From assembly GCF_009497155.1 (NCBI RefSeq), contig NZ_WINI01000003.1:1-64000 (forward strand): a DNA stretch of 64,000 nt. The letters run 5' to 3'. Source of the DNA: Glaciimonas soli (GTDB taxonomy: Bacteria; Pseudomonadota; Gammaproteobacteria; Burkholderiales; Burkholderiaceae_D). The translations under genes and the position numbers were made by a program. The notes beneath the pieces were generated by a model. The model ran no database searches, was not told where the DNA came from, and was given only the letters and a program-made list of their open reading frames with translations. Below are positions 36,525 to 45,737 of this stretch, piece after piece (the stretch's first letter is position 1; every line of letters begins with the position of its first letter).

Positions 36525-37388
36525 ATGCTTGTTACATTATTCAGACTTTTAGCCCTCCTCCCCTTGCCTATTTTGCATGCTATTGGCGCTATTATTGGCT
36601 GGTTGGTTTATTTACTATCGCCGTCTTATCGCCGTAAATTAAAAGATAATGTGCAGCGCGCTGGCTACCAAGGACATCTATCGCAGGCAATCCGCGAATC
36701 CGGCAAAAGCATGTTTGAATTACCATTTGTCTGGTGCGCGCCGCCAGATAAAGTCTTACGTACCGCCACTATCGAAAACTGGGAATTGGCACAAACGGCC
36801 TTGGATGCCAAAACAGGTGTGATTTTTTTGACACCACATCTTGGTTGTTTTGAAATTATCGCGCAAGCTATCGCCACCAAAACACCACTTACTGCACTAT
36901 ATAGACCACCACGCAAAGCGGCACTGAAACCGTTAATCGAAGGTGCGCGCGCACGTCATAATTTGCTATTGGCGCCGGCAAATCTGAGTGGGGTTCGCGC
37001 TTTATTAAAGGCATTGAAAAAAGGGCAAGCCATCGGCTTGCTACCGGATCAAGTACCGCAAAACGGGGAAGGCGTTTGGGCTGATTTTTTTGGCAAGCCG
37101 GCTTACACCATGACCTTGTCGGCCAAACTTCAGCAAATGAGTGGCGCACCTATCATTCTTTCGTACGCAGAGCGACTCTCATTCGGCCGCGGCTTCGTGA
37201 TTCGTTTTGTGCCATTTGAAGAAGCGCTCGGCGACACGCCAGAACAACAGGCACATGCCATCAATATCGCGATGGAAAAACTGATTGCACGCTGCCCGTC
37301 GCAATATATCTGGAGCTACAACCGTTACAAAACTCCGCCTGGAGTGAGTGCCCCACCGCCATCAGCTGACGCGAAGGACGCCATATAA
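36525..37388 (+). CDS. LpxL/HtrB-family acyltransferase, first of two
   Basis: Inner-membrane acyltransferase of about 287 residues. An N-terminal helix (LFRLLALLPLPILHAIGAII) is followed by the Kdo2-lipid A acyltransferase domain with catalytic His/Glu in FLTPHLGCFEII near residue 105 and PDQVPQNGEGVW near 180. The family adds secondary acyl chains to lipid A. ATG 36525 is chosen; an earlier in-frame ATG would add 30 residues not typical of the family. Its TAA is immediately followed by the ATG of the second acyltransferase. Confidence 0.9.
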   Translation: MLVTLFRLLALLPLPILHAIGAIIGWLVYLLSPSYRRKLKDNVQRAGYQGHLSQAIRESGKSMFELPFVWCAPPDKVLRTATIENWELAQTALDAKTGVIFLTPHLGCFEIIAQAIATKTPLTALYRPPRKAALKPLIEGARARHNLLLAPANLSGVRALLKALKKGQAIGLLPDQVPQNGEGVWADFFGKPAYTMTLSAKLQQMSGAPIILSYAERLSFGRGFVIRFVPFEEALGDTPEQQAHAINIAMEKLIARCPSQYIWSYNRYKTPPGVSAPPPSADAKDAI

Positions 37389-38261
37389 ATGAGAGCATTG
37401 ATTTTTTTGTTATGGCTTACTCACTGGTTGCCGCTATGGATACTCGGACCGATTGGTGAAGCACTGGGCTCACTATTATTCCTTATCATGAAACCGCGTC
37501 GCCATATCACGCTCACCAATCTGCGACTATGCTTTCCCGATATGCCAGAAGCAGAACGCATTGCGCTGGCACGCCGTCACTTCCAAGCCTATTCGCGCAG
37601 CGCGCTGGAGCGTAGCGTATTGTGGTGGGCCTCTGAAAAGCGACTGAAGCGCTTGATTAAAATTGAGTCTGATTTACCTTTAGATACCATCCAATCGAAG
37701 CCAACTATTTTGTTGTGCCCACATTTTGTTTGCCTGGAAATCCCGGGTATTGCGCTAGTGCTTAATTCACCACTGTCTATTTGTACGATTTATTCGCGCC
37801 AACAGGATCCTATCGTTGATGAAGCTTTACTCAAAGGCCGGTCACGCTTTCGTCCAGTGAAATTATTTACGCGCGAACAAGGAGTTAAACCGATTATCCG
37901 CGCCATGCGCGAAGGCTTCCCATTCATTATGTTGCCGGATATGGATTTTGGAACGAAAGACGCTGAATTCGTGCCGTTTTTTGGCATTCCTGCCGCGACA
38001 CTAACTGCAACTGCCAGAATCGCCGCCGCGACCCGTGCCAATGTGGTGCCGATGATTGCAACTTTTTTGCCGCGCTACCAAGGCTGGAGCGTAAAGTTTT
38101 ACCCCGCATGGGAAAACTATCCGGGCGACGACATCACCGAGGCAACGCGCCGCATGAATGCATTTATTGAAGAACGCGTACTGGAAGCACCAGCCGAATA
38201 TTTTTGGGCGCATAAACGTTTTAAAACACGACCAAACGGCGAACCCAGTTTCTACGAATAA
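37389..38261 (+). CDS. LpxL/LpxM-family acyltransferase, second of two
   Basis: Protein of 290 residues, same family as the preceding gene but clearly diverged. The helix LIFLLWLTHWLPLWIL is followed by the His/Glu motif LLCPHFVCLEIPG near residue 115 and LPDMDFGTKDAEFVPFFG near 180, with the FFG acceptor-site motif. Its ATG abuts the upstream stop, so translation is probably coupled. The two enzymes likely add the two secondary acyl chains of lipid A; which is lauroyl- and which myristoyl-type cannot be told. dapF follows after 42 bp. Confidence 0.9.
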   Translation: MRALIFLLWLTHWLPLWILGPIGEALGSLLFLIMKPRRHITLTNLRLCFPDMPEAERIALARRHFQAYSRSALERSVLWWASEKRLKRLIKIESDLPLDTIQSKPTILLCPHFVCLEIPGIALVLNSPLSICTIYSRQQDPIVDEALLKGRSRFRPVKLFTREQGVKPIIRAMREGFPFIMLPDMDFGTKDAEFVPFFGIPAATLTATARIAAATRANVVPMIATFLPRYQGWSVKFYPAWENYPGDDITEATRRMNAFIEERVLEAPAEYFWAHKRFKTRPNGEPSFYE

Positions 38262-38303
38262 TGCGCAAATAATCTTAGCTACGATTTACTTTACAATACT
38301 TCC

Positions 38304-39170
38304 ATGAAACTCAAATTTACAAAAATGCATGGCGCCGGCAATGATTTCGTTGTTATTGACGCCGTCAATCAACACATTAACTTCACTCCTGCACAGTGGA
38401 AGGCGTTGGGCGATCGCCGCTTTGGCATTGGCGCCGATCAAATGCTGGTAGTCGAAAAATCACATACCGATGGCGTGGATTTTCGCTATCGCATTTATAA
38501 CGCCGATGGCGGTGAAGTTGAACAATGTGGGAATGGGTCGCGTGCGTTCGTTAAATTCGTGGTCGACAAAGGCTTGACGACCAAACGCGCAATCAAAGTA
38601 GAAACTATGTGCGGCATCATCGAACCTGTACTGGAAAGCGATGGCAGCATCACCGTCGATATGGGGTTGGCTATCCTGGCACCTGATCAAGTACCGTTTG
38701 ACAGCTCACAGTTATCTGGTGAAATTCAAGGAGCTGACACTCTGTGGCCGCTGGAAATTCATGGAAGACGCACGCTGTTTTCCGTCGTCTCCATGGGAAA
38801 TCCGCACGCTGTACAAGTAGTTGATGATGTAGATACTGCACCAGTGTTAATAGATGGACCTGCCATCGAGCATCATCCGCGCTTTCCTAAACGCGTCAAC
38901 GCTGGCTTCATGCAAATCGTAGATCGCCATCAGATTAAATTGCGCGTCTTCGAGCGCGGAGCTGGAGAAACATTAGCGTGTGGCACCGGTGCTTGTGCTG
39001 CAGTAGTGGCAGGCATTCGACGCGGTTTATTAGACACGCCTGTCAAAGTCGATACCCGTGGCGGACAGTTATCGATTGCGTGGGAAGGCAATGGCAACGC
39101 CGTCAAACTTAGCGGACCTGCGGTGACTGTGTTTGAGGGCGAGATCGATATGGATAATCTCACCAATTAA
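38304..39170 (+). CDS. dapF: Diaminopimelate epimerase
   Basis: Cofactor-independent epimerase of 288 residues converting LL- to meso-diaminopimelate for lysine and peptidoglycan. The two catalytic cysteines are in [10 protein letters not shown] near residue 75 and [10 protein letters not shown] near 227. The N-terminal [16 protein letters not shown] is the family start. It follows the acyltransferases on the same strand. In relatives dapF adjoins DUF484 and xerC; here a Sel1 gene and a porin lie between, so the conserved cluster has been split. Confidence 0.96.
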   Translation: MKLKFTKMHGAGNDFVVIDAVNQHINFTPAQWKALGDRRFGIGADQMLVVEKSHTDGVDFRYRIYNADGGEVEQCGNGSRAFVKFVVDKGLTTKRAIKVETMCGIIEPVLESDGSITVDMGLAILAPDQVPFDSSQLSGEIQGADTLWPLEIHGRRTLFSVVSMGNPHAVQVVDDVDTAPVLIDGPAIEHHPRFPKRVNAGFMQIVDRHQIKLRVFERGAGETLACGTGACAAVVAGIRRGLLDTPVKVDTRGGQLSIAWEGNGNAVKLSGPAVTVFEGEIDMDNLTN

Positions 39171-39224
39171 ACAAAATTTTGACATTAAAAACGAGAGCCG
39201 GGTTGCACAACCGGGTTATCGCTG

Positions 39225-39377
39225 CTAAGTGATCCAACGTAATCAATTTTAAAAATCCGTCATTCCCGCGGACGCGGGAATCCATGTCAAACGTAAGATG
39301 GATCCCCGCGTTCGCGGGGACGACGCAGATTGGATTGAGGTCATTTTCATTAAACTGATTACGCTGCCTTACTTAAT
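39225..39377. repeat. Composite palindrome with CGTCATTCCCGCG core, copy 2
   Basis: The inner repeat (39258-39325) is CGTCATTCCCGCGGACGCGG with its inverted partner. Outer arms CTAAGTGATCC-CGTAATCA (39225-39245) and the complement of 39354-39377 match each other and the arms of the copy at 23113. A weak bulged GCCGGGTTG/CAACCGGG hairpin, possibly the dapF terminator, precedes it. It occupies the gap between the convergent dapF and Sel1 genes. Confidence 0.8.
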
Positions 39378-39403
39378 ACCTAATGCGAATGGCCTGACCG
39401 GCT

Positions 39404-41068
39404 TCACGCTGCCGCAAGCTCCAAATCATCATCCGCCTTAGGCAATGCCGCTTTGAAACGATAGACGCGTTGCCGATAATTTCCTTCCGGACCATTCGGA
39501 CCACAATCAACATCCTCAAACAAACGCACTATCCTATCCAGGGATTGGCGCTGCTCGCCAGTCTCAATCAACACCAAACGACGTTTGCTGCGCGCATAGT
39601 CAGCACGAATATCGACCACCAGACAATGACCACGATCAGCTTGATTCAAATCTAGCAACAAGGCTTCCGGTCGACTCAAACCGAATAACACCGCCAATTC
39701 AATACGTGCGGTCAGAAATGGATAGGAGTTAATCAACTCTCTGGACAGCTGCTGCTTTGCATTCAAAGCCCAAGCCATCGCTTCTGGATAATCGGCGATT
39801 TTTTCCAATAACACTTGCGCCTCTTCTCTGCCTTGGGCGGCCGATTTTTGCAGCCAATAGACCGCTTGCACGTCATTGTTCAATTTTTCACGACGATTGC
39901 GCCAGGCGCTGACACCACACTCTAACTGTGCTGTGCTGTGTCCCATTTCTGCTGCGTGCTCCAGATGACGCAGCATATCCACCAGATTCCGCTGCGAAAA
40001 TTCAGACTTAAGATAAATTTGCGATAAGGCATACCAGGCATCGGCCGAACCGCGCTCGCCTGCCGCAGTGAGCCAACGAATGGCTTTTTTGTAATTAGCC
40101 GAACCCGTACCGACCGTAGTACGCTCCCCATTAATATCCATGCGGGCGTACCACAAACCCAAGGTCAATTGCGCCACCTTGTCATCTGCGGTTGCAGCCA
40201 ACTCCAAAAATTGCTGCATTTCATTCAGATCGGCATCAGCATCAGCTATCGCCATCAGTGCTTGCGCACAGCGCGTCAGCAGCAATAACTGCTCGCTACT
40301 CAACTGCCGTGCCAGCGCATCCGATGGCGTGTGCAACTGCAACAAACTAGCACTATATTGCTGCATGACCGTACGCGCCAAAGGTAAAGCACGCGCAAGA
40401 AAAACAGACATATCCTCGTCATCCCAGGAAATTTGCGCCAACGAGTACTGGGCTTGCATCACACCCGCATTGGCTGCGCGTGCGGTCCATTCCAATGTTG
40501 AACCGCCATCACTGCCAATGCCATCACCCTGTTCTTTAGGTGCTGCGAAATGATCAACCTCGTGTCCATCGTCTGCCAGATGATCAAGTTTAGGTGTCGC
40601 CTTAGCATCATCCAATTTGCTTGAGTATTGCGCCAGTAGCCATTGCGCCTCGGCGATTCCGGCATGCGCAGCAGCAGCCAATGCCTTCATTGCTTTTTCA
40701 CGAAACGCTTTCAGTGCCGGACGTTGATGCACATGACTATGAACCAGCGCATTGCAATTTAAGACCAACTGCGCCAGCACTAATCCAGCCTGCATGACCC
40801 CAGCATCGAAAGCGCGCTCATACCAGGTGCATAAATCCAAAGGATTGCTGGCACCGCGGGCGATCTCTAAGGGTATATGGCTACCGATCATGATCCACGC
40901 CTCAGCCTCTTGCTGCTGTGCCGCGCGATCCAGCCAATGCAAGGCGGTCGGCAAACTCTGTGGCAAACCATTGCCGCCGAACAGATAACGCTTACCTAAC
41001 GCAAGCTGCGCCGCTCCTTGACCTGCACGAGCCGCGCGAATAATTGCCAAATCTTCTCGTTTAGCCAT
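39404..41068 (-). CDS. Sel1-repeat (TPR-like) protein
   Basis: Protein of 554 residues without signal peptide or membrane segment. It is built of Sel1-like helical repeats of the form A-LG-Y-G-GLPQS-A-WL-AA (YLFGGNGLPQSLPTALHWLD near residue 28; AIRWLTAAGERGSADAWYAL near 337; AVYWLQKSAAQGREEAQVLL near 405). The C-terminal 90 residues are distinct. Such repeats are protein-binding scaffolds; the partner is unknown. It lies between dapF and the porin, on the opposite strand to both. Confidence 0.85.
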   Translation of the reverse strand: MAKREDLAIIRAARAGQGAAQLALGKRYLFGGNGLPQSLPTALHWLDRAAQQQEAEAWIMIGSHIPLEIARGASNPLDLCTWYERAFDAGVMQAGLVLAQLVLNCNALVHSHVHQRPALKAFREKAMKALAAAAHAGIAEAQWLLAQYSSKLDDAKATPKLDHLADDGHEVDHFAAPKEQGDGIGSDGGSTLEWTARAANAGVMQAQYSLAQISWDDEDMSVFLARALPLARTVMQQYSASLLQLHTPSDALARQLSSEQLLLLTRCAQALMAIADADADLNEMQQFLELAATADDKVAQLTLGLWYARMDINGERTTVGTGSANYKKAIRWLTAAGERGSADAWYALSQIYLKSEFSQRNLVDMLRHLEHAAEMGHSTAQLECGVSAWRNRREKLNNDVQAVYWLQKSAAQGREEAQVLLEKIADYPEAMAWALNAKQQLSRELINSYPFLTARIELAVLFGLSRPEALLLDLNQADRGHCLVVDIRADYARSKRRLVLIETGEQRQSLDRIVRLFEDVDCGPNGPEGNYRQRVYRFKAALPKADDDLELAAA

Positions 41069-41678
41069 AAATACCCGTATATAAAAGCGTAAATTCTCAT
41101 CAAGAGAGCATCAATTTTGTATTTGACTGCTATTTTAGATAAAGTTCGCATCTTTTACACAACACCGCATATTTTTTTGCTGCAATGCAAGGCAAACGAC
41201 AATGCTTCATTTAATGCAACAAAAATACAGTGCCCGTTTCGACCAAAGACCACTGCATTAACCATTTTTTTTACAAATAGCGATCTGCATGCTCGCTACA
41301 ATAGTCGGCATGTAAATGTCGCCATCAGCGCAAACGCAATATATGCACGTGCAGCATCTAAAGTACTTTACGACAACCAGAACAAAGATCGTGCACGAGA
41401 TTTCGCCGCATTTTTACGGCTTGGAACCACATACAAAACACCAATTCATGGCTTTATTAATAATGTTTTTTCAAAAGAACGCGAATTAGCTACCCTGATC
41501 AAACATTCGTTTAGTGTCACTAAAATACAACATATTTAGTAATCCCTCCTCATTTCGACCAATTAATAGTCCCACAGCATACCAAACCGACAGCATAGAC
41601 AGCGGGACCCCTTAATGTTCATACATCCGACAGATGTACGGATCCTTAAGGCAGTTTTCTAAAATTAAAGGACGTCAA
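41069..41678. other. 610-bp porin upstream region without recognised gene
   Basis: AT-rich sequence upstream of the Sel1 and porin starts. The only long frame (41117-41539, starting TTG) has no recognisable domain, ribosome site or sensible composition, and I do not call it. The right end is the porin leader with a hairpin at 41609-41651. AGTGTCACT (41513-41521) is a small palindrome. The length suggests a large regulatory region or a decayed gene. Confidence 0.5.
41609..41651 (+). promoter_or_regulatory. Leader hairpin of the porin mRNA
   Basis: CTTAA (41611-41615) and TTAAG (41646-41650) enclose TACATC/GATGTA (41622-41627, 41633-41638) with loop CGACA. It ends 28 bp before the porin start. 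5' hairpins stabilise many abundant porin mRNAs or are sRNA targets; role here is inferred. Confidence 0.45.
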
Positions 41679-42869
41679 ATGAAGAAATCACTAATCGCAC
41701 TGGCAGTACTAGGCGCAGTTGCAGGTGCAGCACAAGCTCAAAGCTCAGTTACTATCTACGGCCTGATCGACGAAGGCGTTACTTTCTCAAACAACGTTGC
41801 TACTGGTAACGTTAACTCACCAACCGGCGGTAAAGTTGGTTTGACTTCTGGCGTTATTCAAGGCTCACGTCTTGGTTTCAAAGGCGTTGAAGATTTGGGT
41901 AATGGCTTGAAAGCAGTATTCCAATTGGAAGCTGGCTTCAAAGCTAATACTGGCGCATTAAACGGCGGCAACAGCAACAACAACAGCAACGGCCTGTTCA
42001 ATCGTAAATCGGTTGTTGGTTTGTCTAGCGACACTGCTGGTACTGTATTGTTGGGTCGTCAAACTGACCTGTTGGATGATATCGGTTCATACACATCAGT
42101 TAAAGATTTCGGTAACGTAGTTGGCACAGCGCATGCGCTAGATCGTACTGAAGGCGTTCGTACACAAAATTCGATTCGCTATAACTCACCTAACTTCAGC
42201 GGTTTCACTGCTAGCGCAATCTACGGCTTCGGCGGTCAAGCTGGTAGCACAACAGCTGGTCAATCGTTCGGCTTGGGTGGTATCTACGCTAACGGTCCAT
42301 TGGCTGCATTCGTTTCTTACTACCAATCAAAAGTTGGCACTCCTAACGCAACCGGTGTTACTGGTAGTGACGTAGCTATCGGCAGCTACCCTCTGTCAGG
42401 CTTGTTAGAAACTGGCGATACAGCACTGAAAACATTCACACTGGGTGCTAGCTACCAAGCTGGTCCAGCACGTTTGTACGGTAACTGGTCACGTAGCACG
42501 AATCAATCGATCAATTTCGCTACTACTGCCGGCGACGTCTACATCCCACGTCTGAAATTAGACATGTTTGAATTGGGTACTGACTACGCTCTGACAGCAC
42601 CTTTGCATTTGTTGGCTAGTGTTCAATACGGTCAAGCAACTATCGGTTCGTCAGACAATGGTAAAGGTAAATTGACTCAATTCAACTTGGGTACTGATTA
42701 CTGGTTGTCGAAGCGTACTGACGTGTACGGTTTCGTGTCATACCAACAAACTAAAAACGGCTACGGCAGCGTTTTAGGTACTGGCATATTTGACCCATCT
42801 GTCTACAACACATCGACAGGCGATGCTAACCAAACTTCAGTTAGCGTTGGTATCCGTCACAAGTTCTAA
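41679..42869 (+). CDS. Gram-negative porin (Porin_4 / OmpC-like)
   Basis: Outer-membrane beta-barrel of 396 residues. Signal peptide MKKSLIALAVLGAVAGAAQA and mature start QSSVTIYGLIDEGV are hallmarks of betaproteobacterial trimeric porins. RLGFKGVEDLGNGLKAVFQL, VGLSSDTAGTVLLGRQ and the terminal Phe of VSVGIRHKF (the Bam signal) confirm. AAAGGACGTCAA precedes the ATG. Codon use is strongly biased to GGT, GCT, AAC, as in very highly expressed genes and unlike neighbours. It is monocistronic: long upstream region and a strong terminator. Confidence 0.96.
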   Translation: MKKSLIALAVLGAVAGAAQAQSSVTIYGLIDEGVTFSNNVATGNVNSPTGGKVGLTSGVIQGSRLGFKGVEDLGNGLKAVFQLEAGFKANTGALNGGNSNNNSNGLFNRKSVVGLSSDTAGTVLLGRQTDLLDDIGSYTSVKDFGNVVGTAHALDRTEGVRTQNSIRYNSPNFSGFTASAIYGFGGQAGSTTAGQSFGLGGIYANGPLAAFVSYYQSKVGTPNATGVTGSDVAIGSYPLSGLLETGDTALKTFTLGASYQAGPARLYGNWSRSTNQSINFATTAGDVYIPRLKLDMFELGTDYALTAPLHLLASVQYGQATIGSSDNGKGKLTQFNLGTDYWLSKRTDVYGFVSYQQTKNGYGSVLGTGIFDPSVYNTSTGDANQTSVSVGIRHKF

Positions 42870-42921
42870 TTTAAGTTAATCGGCAGCGTGGTAACACGGT
42901 GTTGATTACTGAACTAGAAAT

Positions 42922-42959
42922 AAAAAAGGCTCGCATGAGAAATCATGCGAGCCTTTTTC
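42922..42959 (+). terminator. Porin terminator
   Basis: AGGCTCGCATGA and TCATGCGAGCCT form a perfect 12-bp stem with a 4-base loop, flanked by A-run and T-run. Confidence 0.92.
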
Positions 42960-43072
42960 TATTGGGCACCCTTGATTTCCATTCTTGACAGGGTTTGTCA
43001 TAGTGGTTGTCATTAAGTGCAATAGCAGCGATACTTCAGCTCAACCGTCAATCTTGTCACTCACAACACATC

Positions 43073-43750
43073 ATGAACAACCATCTGGAATCTGATAGCG
43101 TCGCGCAATATCTGATCGAAACACCGCATTTTTTTGAAGAACACGCGGAGTTGCTGGGGAAAATCAAATTAACCAGCCCCTTGCTCGGTCGCGCTATTTC
43201 GCTGCAAGAGCGGCAAATGGAAGTGTTGCGTGAAAAAATTAAAGTTCAGGATTTACGTTTGGCCGAGATGATGCGCCACGCACACGAAAACGATGGCATT
43301 GCCGACAAGCTGCAAACATGGTCGCGCAGTCTGCTACAAACGCACCAAACTGCCGATATGCCTCAAGTCCTGATTGCTGGACTGCAAACCATCTTCGCGG
43401 TGCCACAAGCAACCTTGCGTATCTGGGACGTTGCCTCGGAGTTTGAGCACATTCGCTTTGCAGAAGCAGTATCAAGTGATTCTAAAATTTTCGCGAGCGG
43501 GCTAAGTGCGCCGTTTTGCGGCAGCAATAATGATTTTGAGGCAGCATCATGGCTGGATCAACCAACAGAAATCCGGTCAATTGCGATGCTACCGTTGCGT
43601 ACAGCCAATGCGACGTTTGGCTTATTGGTGCTTGGCTCTCCTGATAGCGAACGATTTACGTCAGACATGGCAACCGATTTTCTCAGTAAATTAGGCGAAA
43701 CCGCCAGTGCTGCATTATCTGGCTTACTGCCGCTTAGTTCGCCAACTTAA
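43073..43750 (+). CDS. DUF484 family protein
   Basis: Protein of 225 residues of the DUF484 (YigA) family. The N-terminal YLIETPHFFEEHAELLGKI helical motif is typical, then ISLQERQMEVLREKIKVQD forms a short coiled coil, and the rest is a GAF-like domain. Function unknown; it nearly always precedes xerC. ATG 43073 is used; an upstream in-frame GTG would add 22 residues. It ends 37 bp before the likely xerC start. Confidence 0.9.
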   Translation: MNNHLESDSVAQYLIETPHFFEEHAELLGKIKLTSPLLGRAISLQERQMEVLREKIKVQDLRLAEMMRHAHENDGIADKLQTWSRSLLQTHQTADMPQVLIAGLQTIFAVPQATLRIWDVASEFEHIRFAEAVSSDSKIFASGLSAPFCGSNNDFEAASWLDQPTEIRSIAMLPLRTANATFGLLVLGSPDSERFTSDMATDFLSKLGETASAALSGLLPLSSPT

Positions 43751-43787
43751 TATCCACTTAGCCATCATCACTAGCATCGACGACACC

Positions 43788-44819
43788 GTGAGCAATCCAG
43801 ATCAAGATCAAATCGCCGCATCATGCGACGGTTTGATTCGTCATTATCTGCAATTTCTCTCGACTCAGCGCATGCTATCCAAACACACCACCGGCAACTA
43901 TGCTCGCGATCTCGCTGAACTGCTGACATTGAGCCAAAGTCTTTGGAGTAACGCTCCCGAATTACCGCAAAAAACGCAACAAAATTTCAGCAATCTTACC
44001 CATGCGCACGTGCGTAAATTTGCTATGCAACTGCATTCGCGTGGTTTAAGTAGCCGGTCGATTGCCCGCAAACTTTCTGCCTGGCGCGGCTTTTTCGAAT
44101 GGCTGACATCACAAACTCCTCTCGCCAGCAATCCGGTCGATGGCGTAAAGGCACCAAAACGTGCCAAGCCACTACCCAAAGCGCTTGCCACCGATGATGC
44201 TGTACGCCTGGTCGCCAATGCAAATCCCAGCACCGGAAGCAATACGACTCTTACCCTCTGCAATCATGCAATGTTCGAGTTACTGTACTCCAGCGGCTTA
44301 CGGGTATCTGAACTGGCCGCGCTTGATGTTCAGTTTATTAAACAGTCCGGTTATACGTCTACCGGTTGGGTAGATCTGGATGCGGCCGAAGTACAAGTGA
44401 CCGGGAAAGGCAACAAAGTACGCATTGTTCCAGTTGGTGAGTTAGCGATAGCCGCCATTCGCGATTGGCTTGCAGTACGTGCCAACTTGCTAAAAAACGA
44501 CATTGCCGACGAGGCTAAAAACGCGCATGCGCTCTTTCTCAGCGAACGAGGGACGCGTGTATCATCTCGTGTAATCCAACTGCGGCTAAATACACATGCG
44601 CAAGCCCTGGGTATGCCGACGCATGTTCATCCGCATGTTTTACGCCATTCATTTGCCTCACATATGCTGCAAGGTTCTGGTGATTTGCGCGCGGTGCAAG
44701 AAATGCTTGGCCACAGTTCGATAACATCAACCCAAATTTACACATCCCTCGATTTCCAGCGATTGGCGCAGGTGTACGATGCGGCACACCCGCGCGCCAA
44801 GAAAATCACTGAAAAATAA
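43788..44819 (+). CDS. xerC: Tyrosine recombinase XerC
   Basis: Site-specific recombinase of about 343 residues that with XerD resolves chromosome dimers at dif. The N-terminal SAM-like domain has LIRHYLQFLSTQRMLSKHT. Catalytic residues are visible: Arg in SSGLRVSELA, Lys in VTGKGNKVR, His-x-x-Arg in HVLRHSFASHML, His in LGHSSI and the nucleophile Tyr in TQIYTSL. GTG 43788 gives the usual N-terminus; no in-frame ATG lies near, and the frame stays open upstream over DUF484. It is slightly longer than E. coli XerC (298) by an insert near VANANPSTGSNTT. Confidence 0.93.
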   Translation: MSNPDQDQIAASCDGLIRHYLQFLSTQRMLSKHTTGNYARDLAELLTLSQSLWSNAPELPQKTQQNFSNLTHAHVRKFAMQLHSRGLSSRSIARKLSAWRGFFEWLTSQTPLASNPVDGVKAPKRAKPLPKALATDDAVRLVANANPSTGSNTTLTLCNHAMFELLYSSGLRVSELAALDVQFIKQSGYTSTGWVDLDAAEVQVTGKGNKVRIVPVGELAIAAIRDWLAVRANLLKNDIADEAKNAHALFLSERGTRVSSRVIQLRLNTHAQALGMPTHVHPHVLRHSFASHMLQGSGDLRAVQEMLGHSSITSTQIYTSLDFQRLAQVYDAAHPRAKKITEK

Positions 44820-45027
44820 CCTGCTCTTCAACTCCCTGCACGCCAGAACTTCCACAAAAGCAGCACATCAGTGATTTTTTGCTCCAAAACTGCGAATCTC
44901 CGTTAGGAAAAATTTAATTCCAAAGGTCGCTACACCAGCATCGCTCTCATTGCCACCATCGTCAAAAGATCGTGAACAAAGAATCACTGACGCACTACTT
45001 TTGCGGAAGCCGCCACACCCAAGAATA

Positions 45028-45042
45028 TGCAACTCAATTGCA
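45028..45042. promoter_or_regulatory. Candidate operator palindrome before the Fur/Zur gene
   Basis: TGCAA-N5-TTGCA, extended to ATGCAA and TTGCAT when one more base on each side is counted (45027-45043). It lies 42 bp upstream of the regulator start. It does not match the standard Zur box well; an autoregulatory site is possible. Confidence 0.3.
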
Positions 45043-45084
45043 TTTGAGGCATAATGAGCCTTTCATCACTGCAGCACCGTCAGC

Positions 45085-45681
45085 ATGAGCGCAAATGCCA
45101 AACATAGCACCAACAGCACTGTAGCAAGCGCTCCAGCGCACTTATCAGCCTCTGCGGAAGCACAATTACGCCTGGCATCCGTGCGCATCACCAGCGCTCG
45201 CGTGAAAGTGTTGGCGGCCTTGTTAGATGCTCGTTGCGCCGTATCGCATCAAGATATGCAGGACCGTTTTGTCGATATGGACAGGGTTACTCTTTACCGT
45301 GCCTTAGATTGCCTGACCGACGCCGGCTTAGCACATAAAATTGCTGGTGATGATCGCGTGTTTCTATACAGTGCTGGCGCCGAATTTGCCGCCGATGGCG
45401 ACAGCCATCCAGCACTCCATGCACAACATCAACACGGTCACTTCAAATGTACACGCTGTGCAAAAGTGTTTTGTCTTGATGGCAGCAGTGATGCCGGCTT
45501 TCTAGGTGATGTTTTGACGCCCGTCCATAGCACCCAGACAGGCGCATCCTCACCTCCTCCGTCACCAGCTACCTTGCGCCAGCATTTGCAACAAGCGCTG
45601 CAAGATACCCTGGGCAAGGGATTTGAAGGCCACGATATAGAATTGACTATCAAAGGCTGGTGCGCCGATTGCGCACATTGA
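45085..45681 (+). CDS. Fur-family metalloregulator (Zur-like)
   Basis: Protein of 198 residues. The winged helix includes VSHQDMQDRF and DRVTLYRALDCLTDAG (residues 55-90). The dimerisation domain has the structural zinc cysteines in FKCTRCAKVFCLDG (near 127) and CADCAH at the C-terminus, and His-rich HPALHAQHQHGHF for the sensing site. An Ala/Ser-rich N-terminus and a serine/proline insert near 155 are unusual. Because the next gene is a COG0523 metallochaperone, zinc (Zur) is the best guess for the sensed metal. Confidence 0.85.
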   Translation: MSANAKHSTNSTVASAPAHLSASAEAQLRLASVRITSARVKVLAALLDARCAVSHQDMQDRFVDMDRVTLYRALDCLTDAGLAHKIAGDDRVFLYSAGAEFAADGDSHPALHAQHQHGHFKCTRCAKVFCLDGSSDAGFLGDVLTPVHSTQTGASSPPPSPATLRQHLQQALQDTLGKGFEGHDIELTIKGWCADCAH

Positions 45682-45737
45682 CTCACAATAAGTCTGCCGC
45701 TCTTTACTTCCTTTCATTTTAAAATCCAAACACACTC

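Noticed and set aside
41117-41539. Open frame of 140 codons upstream of the porin
   Set aside because: TTG start, no ribosome site, AT-driven composition and no domain; treated as chance.
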